From assembly GCF_963678635.1 (NCBI RefSeq), contig NC_087062.1:434001-498000 (forward strand): DNA of 64,000 bases, written 5' to 3'. The stretch comes from Symsagittifera roscoffensis (taxonomy: Eukaryota; Xenacoelomorpha; Acoela; Convolutidae). The notes below the pieces were generated by a model that did not search any database, was not told where the DNA came from, and saw only the letters and a program-made list of their open reading frames with translations. The position numbers were made by a program, and so were the translations under genes. This document shows positions 1-12,765 of the stretch, piece by piece; positions within the stretch are counted from its first letter, which is position 1; each line of letters begins with the position of its first letter.

Positions 1-565
1 CAATCAAGTTTTTGCCAAATGTGGTCTTTTGTAATTGGAGAGCGTAAATTGCTTTCCTTTAAAAAGAATCCAAAAGTCACACGCAAAAGAAATCGAATTT
101 GAGCGCGATCAGATTTTCGTCTTTAAAAAAGATAGTTGCTGTGCAATTTGATATTTTTAAATTTGTTTTCTGGACTTTTTGTCGCTTTCATGGGTAAAAC
201 AGGAATCAAAATTAGGATCCACTGATTAGGTTACAAACGCCTAAACAATAGTTTAATCATTTTGAGCGTGGCTTTCATGCGGGTATGATTTACTCAGCGG
301 TGAATTGGTCTGAAATGCAGACCAGTTTTTCTCAATAGCAACGTTTCATGTTTTGTATCGAATAACAATCGATTGGGCTTCAATATGACACTAAACTTGA
401 CCCCCAGCGATCTTTCTTCGAAGTATTCAAAATCGAGCGGAAATAAAAAAAGATAATCTTGTGTTTTCTTCTCACCCATTGATGGAGGGGAGGGTAGCCG
501 GAATAATAATTTTAAAAAACATCTGACAGCGAAAAAGAACGGCCCTCACTTCGTTCAATGACCAT
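1..565. other. Non-coding, no feature seen
   Basis: This is AT-rich sequence without a supportable reading frame. Short open stretches lack coding character or splice context. It probably lies beside or within an intron of the candidate minus-strand gene whose exon follows. Confidence 0.5.
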
Positions 566-905
566 TTAAACACTGCAGCAAAAGAATTGCGTCGAAGTAG
601 GAAGCGGAAAGGAAAGAACCTTGAGGTGAACATAGGTGAACTCCTGCTTGCAATAGACCAGCCTCAAGTACAGTGACATGTAGTTGGAGCTGCTGGACGA
701 ATCAGCCACCGCCGCATGTGGCTGCTGCTGCATCAAAGTAGTGCTACTTGTTCCCGCCACACCCACACCCACACCCGATGCCCCTTGAGAGGCGGGGTGT
801 CCTGCTGGTGTGCCCATCGGTGCATGTACACCACCGCCTCCTCCCCCTCCCCCTCCCCCTCCCCCTCCAAGTGTATTGTTCACTTCGAAGTCGGGCGTGC
901 CCACT
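566..905 (-). CDS. Candidate host-gene exon, glycine-rich
   Basis: On the minus strand a TTTTCAG acceptor at 906-912 precedes an open frame beginning VGTPDFEVNNTL. The frame then has a run of 13 glycines, a Gly/Val/Thr-rich stretch, MQQQPHAAVA, a serine run and SNYMSLYLRL. TTTTCAG is the usual nematode 3' splice signal, and the poly-Gly, Gln and Ser tracts resemble disordered regions of transcription or RNA-binding factors. The true 3' end is unknown: the frame stays open to 566, but a donor could lie earlier, around 620-650. No family is recognised. The second candidate exon at 8,187-8,395 is on the same strand and equally rich in Gln, Asn and Ser, so both could belong to one gene with a long repeat-filled intron. 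That link is inference. Confidence 0.4.
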
Positions 906-2996
906 CTGAAAATGGGCTCACATGATACTCTCTTTGGAAGCCAATTCGATCCATACACGAATGCGAGCGAAGCAAAATGATGATAAACGGGCAGGCGTAA
1001 TAAAAAACCCGTGAAGTATTTTTATAGACTTCATTAACTACTCCTATTTTACCATCACTCCACAAACAACAACCGGCTATACTTGTTCCGACCATTTGAA
1101 AAATGTGGAGCAACTTTGTATACGGATGTTTTAGTTTTTTATTTTTGTTTTCCACGAAAAATCAGGTGCCACAAATAATCATCGGCATGAGTAGAGTTAT
1201 ATATCATATTAAAGCCCGTTCAGTCGTGATTCGAAAATTAAAAACTTTGTGAAAACATTCTGTCGAGAAAAAACGATTTGAAAATTTTGATTTTTGGTCT
1301 TATTTCGAGCTACTGTAAATCGACAGTAATTTGAAAACATTGTATCTTTTTCAGACTATAGTCGGAATAATCTGTGCTATCTGAACAGTAATCGTCTACC
1401 CTGGTTTCTGTTCGTACTTGTTTTTATTTAATTTTGCAGTTTTAATATTTAATAGCAGGGAACTGTAAACATAAGAAGTGAACTTCGGACTAAATTGTCC
1501 GTAAGATTATTCCCCACGCTGATAAAAAAAAGATTATTCCCCACGGCTTTAGATTATTGCACTGATTAAGCAGATGCGCAGAAAATACCAGAATGTAGGG
1601 AAGGTCAACGAAAAAATATCACTTTACCAGTGGAAGCTTCCATTTTCGGATTAGTATTTTGACATTCACATTTTCCAAAACAATGCCAACAGACAGTTGG
1701 AAAACATGGCCAATCAAAGATTGGAAAAGAGTGCAAGTAAACAAAAAAAAAACACTGACTTTGTTTTAAAAAAACTTTCCAGTTTCAAAGAAAAAAATAG
1801 ATGCCCTATAAGCTCTTTGAATTTGTAGAACAATTTATGATTGGGGCTTTTTTGATAAAAATGAACTCATTTTGAGAAAACTGGATCAATAGGTAAAATT
1901 TTTAATCTGCTTGGAAACCTTAAAATAATTTCTACTTTGAAACTAGAAATCCTTCACATTTTTTTCGCGCAGTTTACACGTTCGTATTTGGAGAGTGCAA
2001 TTTACCAAACTTTCATCAGATGAATTTAAATTGAACTCAAAAAGTGCACATAAGCAGAACTCATAAAAGTGCACATGAAGGCATTCAAAAATGCAATAAT
2101 ATGTATGAATGTACTTTCTGCAGTTATTAGAGCATTTTTAGTCTTTTCCTGAATAAATTAAGAAAAAAAATCATCACGACTTATATAAGAGTCTGAACTT
2201 TGTTCATCGACTTCTCTCATTAGAAATGGTGCAGTGCAGTAGAAGACTCGCCAAAAGATAAATAACGAAAAAAAAAATTGACCGAGAACTAGTGAGTCCA
2301 CTAAAAACAATTTGAACAAGGACAGCCGGTTACTGTGCAAGTAGCACAAAATGCTCCGACCATTTTCTTAAACTACGAAGTTTCTTTTTTTTTCAAATTA
2401 GTGTTGTTTTAATGCTTGGCAATGAAAAGATCGGACTAAAACCTAAAATTTAGTTCTAAAATCACAGTAAAATCGGGTAACCGTTTATTTTTTCAAAAAC
2501 TGACTGGAGAAAACAAAAATAGTCTAATCGCTTGCTTTACTCGCTCGAAATTAGACTTAACTGAGAAATTTCAAACCATTTTTCTCCACACTGGGACAAC
2601 TTTATGAATGCCGTTCGAATCAAGTCTGAGAGGGCTTTAATCTGATTACGATGATTATTTGTGATAAATGCTTTTGGATGAAAAACAAAATAAACCTGCT
2701 CGCTCACGTTATTCGCCCAAAAATCTCAAAACAGAGGCGAAGCTGAGCTTCGCACAACTTGCGATACAAAACAAGAAAGCCGATAAGTAAAAAAAAAACT
2801 CGAAAATGTCGAAAAAAAACTAGATCTATCAAAAAGAATTAATAAGTCACACTCACCCTTATAACACGAGCATACATAACCTTCTTTGCGGTTCGAATGC
2901 AACATCATGAGGTTACTAAGCCAATATAAAATAGTTCAAACCTATTAAGAAAAACAAAAAAGTCTGAAACAATTCAAAAAAATATGACTAACCCTC

Positions 2997-2999
<3 letters not shown>
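906..2999. other. Intergenic or intronic AT-rich DNA with old dispersed-repeat remnants
   Basis: No gene is supported. About 1,040-1,160 read on the minus strand resembles 4,340-4,450 read on the plus strand, with shared pieces such as ACTAAAACA, ATACAAAGTT and GTGGTCGGAACAA. About 1,670-2,200 shares diverged blocks in the same order with about 7,560-8,070, including GAGAAAACTGGATCAATAGG at 1,876-1,895 and near 7,836-7,855. These look like remnants of an old dispersed repeat or an old segmental duplication. Confidence 0.4.

Positions 3000-3074
<75 letters not shown>
3000..3074. repeat. (CA)n microsatellite
   Basis: About 37 dinucleotide units of CA are interrupted once by CG near 3,042, followed by a short TATATATA run. 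Confidence 0.97.
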
Positions 3075-3082
<8 letters not shown>

Positions 3083-3164
3083 AATATGGAAGAAGCAATA
3101 TGAGCCACTTCAGCCGATTTTATGATGGTCGAAACCGATCGAAAAAGAAAAAAATTAAACAAGA

Positions 3165-3476
3165 AAACTTGAAAAAAATTGTTGTCATAAAATATCTTCT
3201 AATATTATTTCTAGCATTTTGTGCAATCATAAAAATTTATCATAAATTTATCCTTGAAACTACTTAAAAATAGATCACTAATCCGATTTAAAAAAAGCCG
3301 AAATCATTTGGGCAGAATAAAAACTTGAAAAAAATTGTTGTCATAAAATATCTTCTATTATCAGTTCTAGCATTTTGTGCAATCATAAAAAATTATCATA
3401 AATTTATCCTTGAAACTACTTAAAAATAGATCACTAATCCGATTTAAAAAAAGCCGAAATCATTTGGGCAGAATAA
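3165..3476. repeat. 156-bp tandem duplication, two copies
   Basis: The block starting AAAACTTGAAAAAAATTGTT recurs with an offset of 156 bases at every landmark checked. GTTGTCATAA is at 3,181 and 3,337, and ATCACTAATCCG is at 3,274 and 3,430. Copies differ at only a few positions, so the duplication is fairly recent. No coding content is seen. Confidence 0.93.
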
Positions 3477-4927
3477 AAATTTTAAGCGAAAAAAAAAAGA
3501 AAATACACGCAGTCAAATTTGCAAATAGCAGAAAAAATCAAAACACTAACGGCAATTGCAATATAACTAGCGTCGAGAAGCAAAAAACATATCTATGATG
3601 CTGCAAACGAACTGAAAAAACAAGCAGACAAATAATAAGCCGGCACATTTTTTTATAACATAACATTTCCCGTTTTGAAAAAAAAAACGATATATTCGAA
3701 CCCAAGACCTTTGCTATCCCAGGCGTATTCGTTAACTCCAGACCAAATGTGCCGGAGACGCAAAAAATGTGAAGTTATTATACAGAGGCGAAGCTGCCCT
3801 TGGCAAACACTAGCGAGAACACAACAAAAATCAGCTCTATAAAGGTCAAAAGGAAAAGAAATAAGCCTCGAAGTAGTGAAAATTCGGCTACGTCTCGGAC
3901 TCGATCTGCGACCAAGAGATAATGAGTTTCACAAACTAACCACTCAGCCATGGACGTTTAATATTCACAAGCACTAGCTACAAACAAAGTAGAAAACAGA
4001 TGCTACGAAATTTCCAATGCTGCAGATTGTGATTATTAACTTTGTTCTCAGAATTAAGTGAACAAAAAAGCCAATACATAAGTGAACACTTTTAATGAAC
4101 CCTTTTATTTGCGAGTTAGGTTAGAAAAACAAGATTCGTACCAATACACTAACCCTCGCAATCTTGCTAGTGTAATAAACTGAATCTACATTTACCATTT
4201 CTAATTTTGACCTCTGTGAACAAAGTTATTTACGGGGAAAAAAGTCTAGTACCCAATTGCAAGGGGGGTTAACAAGTTTTTTTCTAACACTGGTAAAAAA
4301 AATTCACTCGCTCCATTCCATTTATTTTTTGTGGTATCTATTTTGCGGGAAAAACAAAAAACTAAAACACGCCCGAATACAAAGTTCCTCCCCATTTTCA
4401 GTGGTCGGAACAACAATTTATTGGCTGAATTATTTACAGTATCGAAACATCAGTAAAACTCCCCAGTAAAATATAAGTAAAATATCATAACGCTTTCATC
4501 TTCGAACCATTTTTCTTGCGTCAATTGAGTCCCTCAGAAAAACCCCGTTGACAAAAATTTTACGAAATCTGAGACAAACGAGCAATCAGTTCAGTGGATA
4601 AAAAAATGGAGATTTGAGGATATTGGCAGGTAATTCGGCTGCAACAATTGAGCCATTGCGCAGCACGATAGAAAATAACTCCAAAAGTTTCTCCTCAAAC
4701 AAATTGCCCCGTATCGTCTTTTTGCAGTTTGATGCACTTTGCGGACGACCGGCGCAAAATCGCAGATCATATGTCCTTTGCTTTTGGAGGAAAAACCGAA
4801 CTTCGAGAAAAAAAACAAAGACTGAGTTGGGAAAATAAACTAGCAGTCCATTGTGGAAACTTTTTTGTGCTGTTGTTTTTGGAAAGCAGCAAGAAAACTC
4901 AATGTAAAAACTTGCGGATAATGACCA
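3477..4927. other. Intergenic or intronic AT-rich DNA
   Basis: No reading frame here looks coding. The open frames near 4,591-4,950 overlap on both strands and carry no recognisable motif. Part of a dispersed repeat lies at 4,340-4,450 (inverted relative to 1,040-1,160). Confidence 0.4.
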
Positions 4928-7511
4928 TGAATAAACCCTCGAACTTATGAAGATAAATGCTTACGGGTGGTAGAAACTAGCTTCATTAATCTTTAGAGCC
5001 ACATCTGACAATTTCAACAACCTTGAATAAACCCTCGAACTTATGAAGATAAATGCTTACGGGTGGTAGAAACTAGCTTCATTAATCTTTAGAGCCACAT
5101 CTGACAATTTCAACAACCTTGAATAAACCCTCGAACTTATGAAGATAAATGCTTACGGGTGGTAGAAACTAGCTTCATTAATCTTTAGAGCCACATCTGA
5201 CAATTTCAACAACCTTGAATAAACCCTCGAACTTATGAAGATAAATGCTTACGGGTGGTAGAAACTAGCTTCATTAATCTTTAGAGCCACATCTGACAAT
5301 TTCAACAACCTTGAATAAACCCTCGAACTTATGAAGATAAATGCTTACGGGTGGTAGAAACTAGCTTCATTAATCTTTAGAGCCACATCTGACAATTTCA
5401 ACAACCTTGAATAAACCCTCGAACTTATGAAGATAAATGCTTACGGGTGGTAGAAACTAGCTTCATTAATCTTTAGAGCCACATCTGACAATTTCAACAA
5501 CCTTGAATAAACCCTCGAACTTATGAAGATAAATGCTTACGGGTGGTAGAAACTAGCTTCATTAATCTTTAGAGCCACATCTGACAATTTCAACAACCTT
5601 GAATAAACCCTCGAACTTATGAAGATAAATGCTTACGGGTGGTAGAAACTAGCTTCATTAATCTTTAGAGCCACATCTGACAATTTCAACAACCTTGAAT
5701 AAACCCTCGAACTTATGAAGATAAATGCTTACGGGTGGTGGAAACTAGCTTCATTAATCTTTAGAGCCACATCTGACAATTTCAACAACCTTGAATAAGC
5801 CCTCGAACTTATGAAGATAAATGCTTACGGGTGGTAGAAACTAGCTTCATTAATCTTTAGAGCCACATCTGACAATTTCAACAACCTTGAATAAACCCTC
5901 GAACTTATGAAGATAAATGCTTACGGGTGGTAGAAACTAGCTTCATTAATCTTTAGAGCCACATCTGACAATTTCAACCTTGAATAAACCCTCGAACTTA
6001 TGAAGATAAATGCTTACGGGTGGTAGAAACTAGCTTCATTAATCTTTAGAGCCACATCTGACAATTTCAACAACCTTGAATAAACCCTCGAACTTATGAA
6101 GATAAATGCTTACGGGTGGTAGAAACTAGCTTCATTAATCTTCAGAGCCACATCTGACAATTTCAACAACCTTGAATAAACCCTCGAACTTTTGAAGATA
6201 AATGCTTACGGGTGGTAGAAACTAGCTTCATTAATCTTTAGAGCCACATCTGACAATTTCAACAACCTTGAATAAACCCTCGAACTTATGAAGATAAATG
6301 CTTACGGGTGGTAGAAACTAGCTTCATTAATCTTTAGAGCCACATCTGACAATTTCAACCTTGAATAAACCCTCGAACTTATGAAGATAAATGCTTACGG
6401 GTGGTAGAAACTAGCTTCATTAATCTTTAGAGCCACATCTGACAATTTCAACAACCTTGAATAAACCCTCGAACTTATGAAGATAAATGCTTACGGGTGG
6501 TAGAAACTAGCTTCATTAATCTTCAGAGCCACATCTGACAATTTCAACAACCTTGAATAAACCCTCGAACTTTTGAAGATAAATGCTTACGGGTGGTAGA
6601 AACTAGCTTCATTAATCTTTAGAGCCACATCTGACAATTTCAACAACCTTGAATAAACCCTCGAACTTATGAAGATAAATGCTTACGGGTGGTAGAAACT
6701 AGCTTCATTAATCTTTAGAGCCACATCTGACAATTTCAACAACCTTGAATAAACCCTCGAACTTATGAAGATAAATGCTTACGGGTGGTAGAAACTAGCT
6801 TCATTAATCTTTAGAGCCACATCTGACAATTTCAACAACCTTGAATAAACCCTCGAACTTATGAAGATAAATGCTTACGGGTGGTAGAAATTAGCTTCAT
6901 TAATCTTTAGAGCCACATCTGACAATTTCAACAACCTTGAATAAACCCTCGAACTTATGAAGATAAATGCTTACGGGTGGTAGAAACTAGCTTCATTAAT
7001 CTTTAGAGCCACATCTGACAATTTCAACAACCTTGAATAAACCCTCGAACTTATGAAGATAAATGCTTACGGGTGGTAGAAACTAGCTTCATTAATCTTT
7101 AGAGCCACATCTGACAATTTCAACAACCTTGATTAAACCCTCGAACTTATGAAGATAAATGCTTACGGGTGGTAGAAACTAGCTTCATTAATCTTTAGAG
7201 CCACATCTGACAATTTCAACAACCTTGAATAAACCCTCGAACTTATGAAGATAAATGCTTACGGGTGGTAGAAATTAGCTTCATTAATCTTTAGAGCCAC
7301 ATCTGACAATTTCAACAACCTTGAATAAACCCTCGAACTTATGAAGATAAATGCTTACGGGTGGTAGAAACTAGCTTCATTAATCTTTAGAGCCACATCT
7401 GACAATTTCAACAACCTTGAATAAACCCTCGAACTTATGAAGATAATGCTTACGGGTGGTAGAAACTAGCTTCATTAATCTTTAGAGCCACATCTGACAA
7501 CTTCAACAACC
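4928..7511. repeat. 96-bp satellite array, about 27 copies
   Basis: Near-identical head-to-tail units begin TGAATAAACCCTCGAACTTA, with starts at 4,928, 5,024 and 5,120 fixing the period at 96. Most copies are identical, and I noted only about ten variant positions. Two copies lack a 3-base CAA/AAC (near 5,976 and 6,356) and one lacks an A (near 7,446). Paired variants recur exactly four units apart (see findings), which shows a higher-order structure. No frame stays open through the unit. The array may lie in an intron if the flanking candidate exons belong to one gene. Its role is unknown, and such uniformity implies recent homogenisation. Confidence 0.98.
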
Positions 7512-8186
7512 TCGCAACGCTCTATCGCCAAAAAAAACATAATTTACTGAAAATTATTCAACCTGATATTCAAAACATTGTCAAGAGACAGTTGGAAATA
7601 CGTATATGAACTGAAAGAAGTAAACTTTCAAAAATATATATAACAATGAAACTCTTTGAATGTGAAAACAGGTGGTTGCAAAAGTGTGTAACAACAAGGA
7701 CACCGAAAAAAAAGGACATTCGAAAAATTTAACCCCCAATCTTCAAATTTCGAAGAAAATATCACGTTGAAGCTCTTTGAACTTCAAGAACACTTTGTTT
7801 ATTATTGAAAAGTTTTTCTTCAAGTTATTCCATTCAGAGAAAACTGGATCAATAGGTATTTTTTCTGGTCGATTTTTGAACCATCAACTCATTCACGTTT
7901 TTCGCACTTCTGCTGTTCGATACTTGAGTTAGCCTTCCTTTGAACAAAATAAATGAATTGAAGTTAAAAAGAGATCAAATGTCAAACCGCAAAAAAATAA
8001 AATTCGTGTTGGAACAATTTTCAAGACTTTCTCCAAAAAATCATTATGACCTATATAAGTGATAATCACTTCTAAAAATCAAAACTGAAACCGCAAAAAA
8101 ATGTTGAGTGAGAGCAACTAATAAGTTTTCTCCAAAATTTACTTGGCAAAATGAATGAAGTTTTTGTCTTGTTTGAATAAGGTTAC
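7512..8186. other. Non-coding DNA between satellite and candidate exon
   Basis: AT-rich DNA with blocks related to 1,670-2,200. It starts at the last partial satellite unit and runs into the splice donor of the candidate exon at 8,187. No gene is seen. Confidence 0.4.
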
Positions 8187-8395
8187 CTTGAAGAATTGGA
8201 GGGGTCATTTGGGATACTGTTGGCGGCTGTGGCATTTATGAAGCCACTCTGTTCGTTGGGGTTGTTCCTGTTGGCCGACGAGGAAGGTGCAGCGCCACTG
8301 CTCAAAGTGCTTCTGAACAGCCTCCTCTGATCAGGAGCACTATACTTGTTCAAGTTATTGCACGTGGGTACTTGCTGGTTCGGTTCTTGTTGCAT
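8187..8395 (-). CDS. Candidate host-gene first coding exon, Gln/Asn/Ser-rich
   Basis: A minus-strand ATG at 8,395 opens a frame of 69 codons starting MQQEPNQQVPTCNNLNKY. It is followed by SAPDQRRLFRSTLSSG and a Ser/Asn-rich tail ending PNDPSNSS. The frame reaches CAAG/GTAACC at 8,187, a good nematode-like 5' splice donor, and stops soon after. Upstream on the minus strand is GAAGACAG, so this could instead be an internal exon whose acceptor lies just before the ATG. The composition suggests a disordered region of a regulatory protein. No family is recognised. It may be the exon before 566-905. Confidence 0.45.
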
Positions 8396-9110
8396 CGAAA
8401 CTGCTCCTCTGTCTTCTATTTAAAGATAAATTTTTAAAAACTGCATTTGAACAGTTTTTTAAAAACTGCATTTGAACAGTTTTATTCAAAGACATTTTTT
8501 TAAAAACTTCATTTGCACTAAACCACAGCCCTATACTTTACAGATCAGACGCGCAATTACTTATTCGAAGCTGATTACTTATTCGAAGCTGATATCGAAG
8601 CGCAATTTTTGCCAATATTTTCATTTCTATGGAAAGCCAATTTTGACTCCCTGCAAACATGGATTCAACAGTCAAATCTCTCAAGATATTAACGTGAGAA
8701 CAATAAGTCAAATGTCCTACGCTTATTTATATTCTAAAGCCAAACCAAATCACAAAGCAAAAAGTAATTTTAACTAACTTTTAATAACTCGAAGCGTACG
8801 AAAATCGAAGAGGAGTTAGCAACCATAACTAAAAACAGTGGCCAACACGGATGCGTTCAGTGGCGAAATAAAAGAATGCAAATAGCAAAAAGTTCCTGAA
8901 TGGACCGTTTTTAATTCAAAATGAACTTACACAGATTACAAATGGGGAGAAAGTCTTGTTAATTGCTGTACTTTCAGAAACTCATGACACTTATTTGGGA
9001 GAAAAGTTTGTTTCTTTTTAATTTTCTGTCAAAAATGTGCGTAAGCAGCAATTACAGTCTCGCATTCTTTTGCTATTGCAAATGAGTTCTTAGAAACTTA
9101 TCGTTCTTAA
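8396..9110. other. Intergenic, no gene seen
   Basis: It contains a small local duplication (about 36 bases with TTTTTAAAAACTGCATTTGAACAG at 8,432-8,480) and the doubled block ACTTATTCGAAGCTGAT near 8,558-8,592. The open frame at 8,472-8,777 crosses these repeats and shows no coding character. Confidence 0.4.
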
Positions 9111-11860
9111 TTTCTTGATCATGTTCGGCACTCTTTTACTTCGGCATTCAAGGATAAAACACGTGCTAATAAATTCATATTGCTATGACTTGAACCGCCA
9201 ATAAAAAACCGGATGAAACATATGCTAACAAATTGCTATAATTTCCACCAAAAGTGAGCACTTATGTTTGCGAAATCAGATGGAACAAGAAGAAGCATTC
9301 AAGGATTATACACTCTTGTTGTCGAAAATATATTCACAATTAACAACGCGCTCAAATGTACACTGAGCAAGTTCCACACCAAAATGACACACAAAAACCA
9401 TGAGAAACTTTTGTTTAAAAATCTTCAAAAAAAGGAATTAGAATGACTCGAGGAATTAGCATGACTACTGCATTTTGAACAAAAAATTGCATTGTGGAAA
9501 AGAAAAAAATCCAAAAGAATGATTCAATTTTGTTAAAAACCAGAAAAACATTAAGCAAATACAATTACGAATTTGTTGATTTGATCATATACTGATGCAT
9601 ATCTTCAAAGAATATGATTGATGCAAAAATCAACGTAAGCAAGGATCGAGTTCAAAACTTCGTTCAGTGTTCCTTTGAAATTAATTCAGAAAATTTTTAA
9701 TCTATACTAACGACTGCAACTAGATTCTGCTAATATTGAAATTACGGTGTTTTTGAATAGAAGATAAACATGGATAAAAACCTTACAAGTGGATACGCAT
9801 TATATACAATACATTCATTTTTGTTAATAACTATATAAAAAGTATTTTTTTTTGTTTACATCGACTAACTGAACCGTCTTGCGTGATTATCAATTGTTAT
9901 TTTCTCTAGTTTGTAAATAAAAAAAATTGACGAATTAGCGCGTTAGCCATGCATTATTTTGAAGACAGAGAGAAATGAATATTCAGATAAATGAAATTCT
10001 CTACTTTTTCTAGGTTTTCAAGAAAAAATTGCAATGGAAATAGAACGTTTGAGTAAACTTTTGTAACCAGTCTGAAAACTTTTGCATAGAGGATTCAAAA
10101 GGGAAGTAGATATTGCGTGTCTACAGGAAGCCAAATGGCGTGGTCAAGAAACTAAGAATATCGGAGAAGGCTTCAAACTGTGCTGGTCTGGAAGCAAAGA
10201 AGCAGCGAACGGAGTCGCTATTGTTGTATCCAGCTCACTCGTTGACAAATTTCTTGAAGTGAAACGAGTATCGGACAGGTTAATACTATTGAAGACTATT
10301 ATTGGATTGACTATTTTCACTGTCGTGTCTGCTTATGCTCCAGAGACTGGACGCGCCGAATACCAGAAGACCGCGTTCATCGAAAAGCTTGACACGGTAT
10401 TGAACAATGTTGATGCTATCAATGGTGAAGGTGATTGAATGAACACGTCGACAGTCAAAGCTCTGGTTTTGAGTCTGTTCACTGCGGTTTCGAGAACAAA
10501 AACAGATTTCTTGATCATGTTCAGCATTCTTTTACTTCGGCTCTTGTGAACCCTTCGGCATTCTTGTGAACCGTCACCAAAAAAGCGGATAAAACACGTG
10601 CTAATAAATTCATATTGCTATGACATGAATCGCCAACAAAAAAGCGGATGAAACACAAGCTAATAAATTGCTATTCTTTCCACCAAAACTGAGCACTTAT
10701 GTTTGCGAATTGAAATGGAACAAAAAAAACATTCAAGGATTATTTACTCTTGTTGTCGAAAATATATTCACAATCAACAACGCGGTCAAATGTACACTGA
10801 GCAAGTTCGACACAAAAATGAAACACATAAACCATGAGAAACTTTTGTTAAAAAATCTTCAAAAAAGGATTTAGCATGACTAATGAATTATGAATAAAAA
10901 AATTGCATTGTGGAAAAAAACAAAAATCCAAAAGAATAAACAAATTTTGTCAAAAACCAGAAAACATAAACAAATACAATAACAAAATTGTTAATTTGAT
11001 AATTTACTGATGCATATGTTCAGAGAATATGATTGATGCAAAAATCAACGTAAGCAAGGATCGAGTCCAAAACTTCGTTCAGTAATCCTTTGAAATAAAT
11101 TCCGAAAATTTTTAATCTATACTAACGACTGCAACTAGATTCTGCTAATATTGAAATTATGGTGTTTTTGATTAGAGGATAAACAAGGATAAAATAACCT
11201 TACAAGTGGATAGGTAATATATGCAATATATTCAATTTTGTTGAAAACTTTATACAAAGTAACTTTTATTTGTTTACATCGACTAATTGAATAGTTTTGC
11301 GTGATTATCAATTGTTATTTTCTCTAGTTTGTAAATAAAAAAAGTTGACGAATTAGCGCGTTAGCCATGCGTTATTTTGAAGACATATTAAGAGAAATTA
11401 AATTCTCTACTTTTTCTACGTTTTCAAAAACATGCAATGGAAATTGAACGTTTGAGTAAATTTTTGTAACCAGTCTGAAAACTTGCACAGAGGATTCAAA
11501 AGGAAATTAGACATTGCGTGTCTACAGGAAGTCAAATGGCGTGGTCAAGAAATTCAGATATCGGAGAAGGCTTCAAACTGTGCTGGTCTGGAAGCAAAGA
11601 AGCAGCGAACGGAGTCGCTATTGCTGTATCCAGCTCACTCGTTGACAAATTTCGCTAAGTGAAACGAGTACCGGACCGGTTAATACTATTGAAGATTAAT
11701 ATTGGAATGACTATTTGCACAGTCGTGTCTGCTTATGCTCCACAGACTGGTGCGCCAAAAACGAGAAGACCGCGTTCATCGAAAAGCTTGACACGGTATT
11801 GAACAATGTTGATGCTATCAATGGTGAAGGTGATTGAATGAACACGTCGACAGTCAGAGC
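9111..11860 (+). repeat. Head-to-tail duplication of an RTE-like LINE 5' region, period about 1.4 kb
   Basis: TTTCTTGATCATGTTC occurs at 9,111 and again at 10,509. Everything between is repeated in the same order with about 90% identity by eye: the stretch GTTGTCGAAAATATATTCAC, then a long AT-rich part, then the endonuclease-coding block. The first copy ends about 10,508, inside the endonuclease gene, and is fused directly to the start of the second copy, which continues into the rest of the LINE. This is therefore a 3'-truncated unit placed upstream of a longer unit of the same element. Confidence 0.88.
10082..10438 (+). pseudogene. RTE-like LINE endonuclease fragment (first copy)
   Basis: The 118-residue frame matches the N-terminal half of an apurinic-like endonuclease (endonuclease/exonuclease/phosphatase fold) of RTE-clade LINEs. 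The visible signatures are the CLQEAKW catalytic-Glu motif, the GVAIVVSS core strand and the VVSAYAPETGR motif. In a living element this enzyme nicks the target DNA to prime reverse transcription. The frame stops at INGEGD, just where the GDFN-type catalytic motif is expected, and the copy is cut off about 70 bases later at the duplication joint. There is no reverse transcriptase downstream in this copy. Confidence 0.8.
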
Positions 11861-12228
11861 TCCGGTTTCGACTTGACTCTGTTCACTGCAATTTCGTGTA
11901 CGGAGAACAAAACGGGGTTGCAGTCAGGTTACTCTATTTTGCTTCAGCGCAGAACTTGCAAATCGTGAATACTTGGTTCAAAAAGCCTATCGAGCAGCTA
12001 GTCACTTTTTCCACTGGCCAAATCAAAACGCAGATCGACTACATCCTTGCCAGTGTGAAACATGCTAGGCCGCGAAACACGAAAACCATTCCTGTTTTCA
12101 CAAAGCATAACATGCTTGTGGTGGATCTCGAAATGGATTGCAGGCTCACCAAACCGAAACATGTGCCCAGGTTGCGAGCTTTCAAACTTAAAAATTTGAG
12201 CATGAGAAAAAGCTCAACGAAGAAATAG
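11480..12228 (+). pseudogene. RTE-like endonuclease domain (second copy)
   Basis: The same endonuclease start as at 10,082 is present but with frameshifts (for example near 11,550 and 11,750). It continues past the break point of the first copy into an open 110-codon segment. That segment includes EQNGVAVRLLYFASAQNLQI, the NTWFKK strand, QIKTQIDYILAS (the D-Y-I catalytic-site motif region) and FTKHNMLVVDLEM, where the H in a TKHN context fits the conserved C-terminal histidine of the fold. Broken, not functional. Confidence 0.8.
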
Positions 12229-12765
12229 GTAGCCTGGAGATCCGCAGCTGGTCTGACCTCAGCAAAAAGCTGAGATCACCGCTGAACAAGTATGTGATAC
12301 GTCAATTAACAAGAAAGATGTTCATGAGACGTGGTGGTGGAATCCAGAAATGTAGAGTTTAACGATTGCTAAGAAAAACTATTTCAAGCTCTGGCGTCGG
12401 GATGAAACACAGCAAAACTGGGATAGCTACATTGCAGCGAGGCGAAGCGCCAAGGCGGCTGCGAGAAAAGCAATAAGCGAACATGCGCAGCGTGCAGTAG
12501 AGCAAACAGACAGCAAACGCCTGTTTAGTATTGCGAAGCAAAGGGCACGCGAACAGTTGGATGTGATTGGCTAAATTGTTTCAAAGACAATGTTGGCTAA
12601 TTGCATATGTGCCCAGTGGCTCGGAAGAGTTTACAAAAATCATTTAAAAGTTATCATGAACGACGAGAACGAGTTTGTTGCTGAAGAAATACCCGCATTC
12701 AGCGGACCGGGTGAAGAGTTCAATGACACAAGTGAAGCGAGCTATACACGGCATCCGGACCCACA

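Noticed and set aside
716-925. Plus-strand His/Thr/Ser-Pro-rich frame opposite the glycine-rich exon
   Set aside because: It is the complement of the Gly/Ala/Ser-coding minus strand, with no splice or start context.
4928-7511. CRISPR-like array
   Set aside because: The whole 96-bp unit is repeated without variable spacers, and the genome is eukaryotic.
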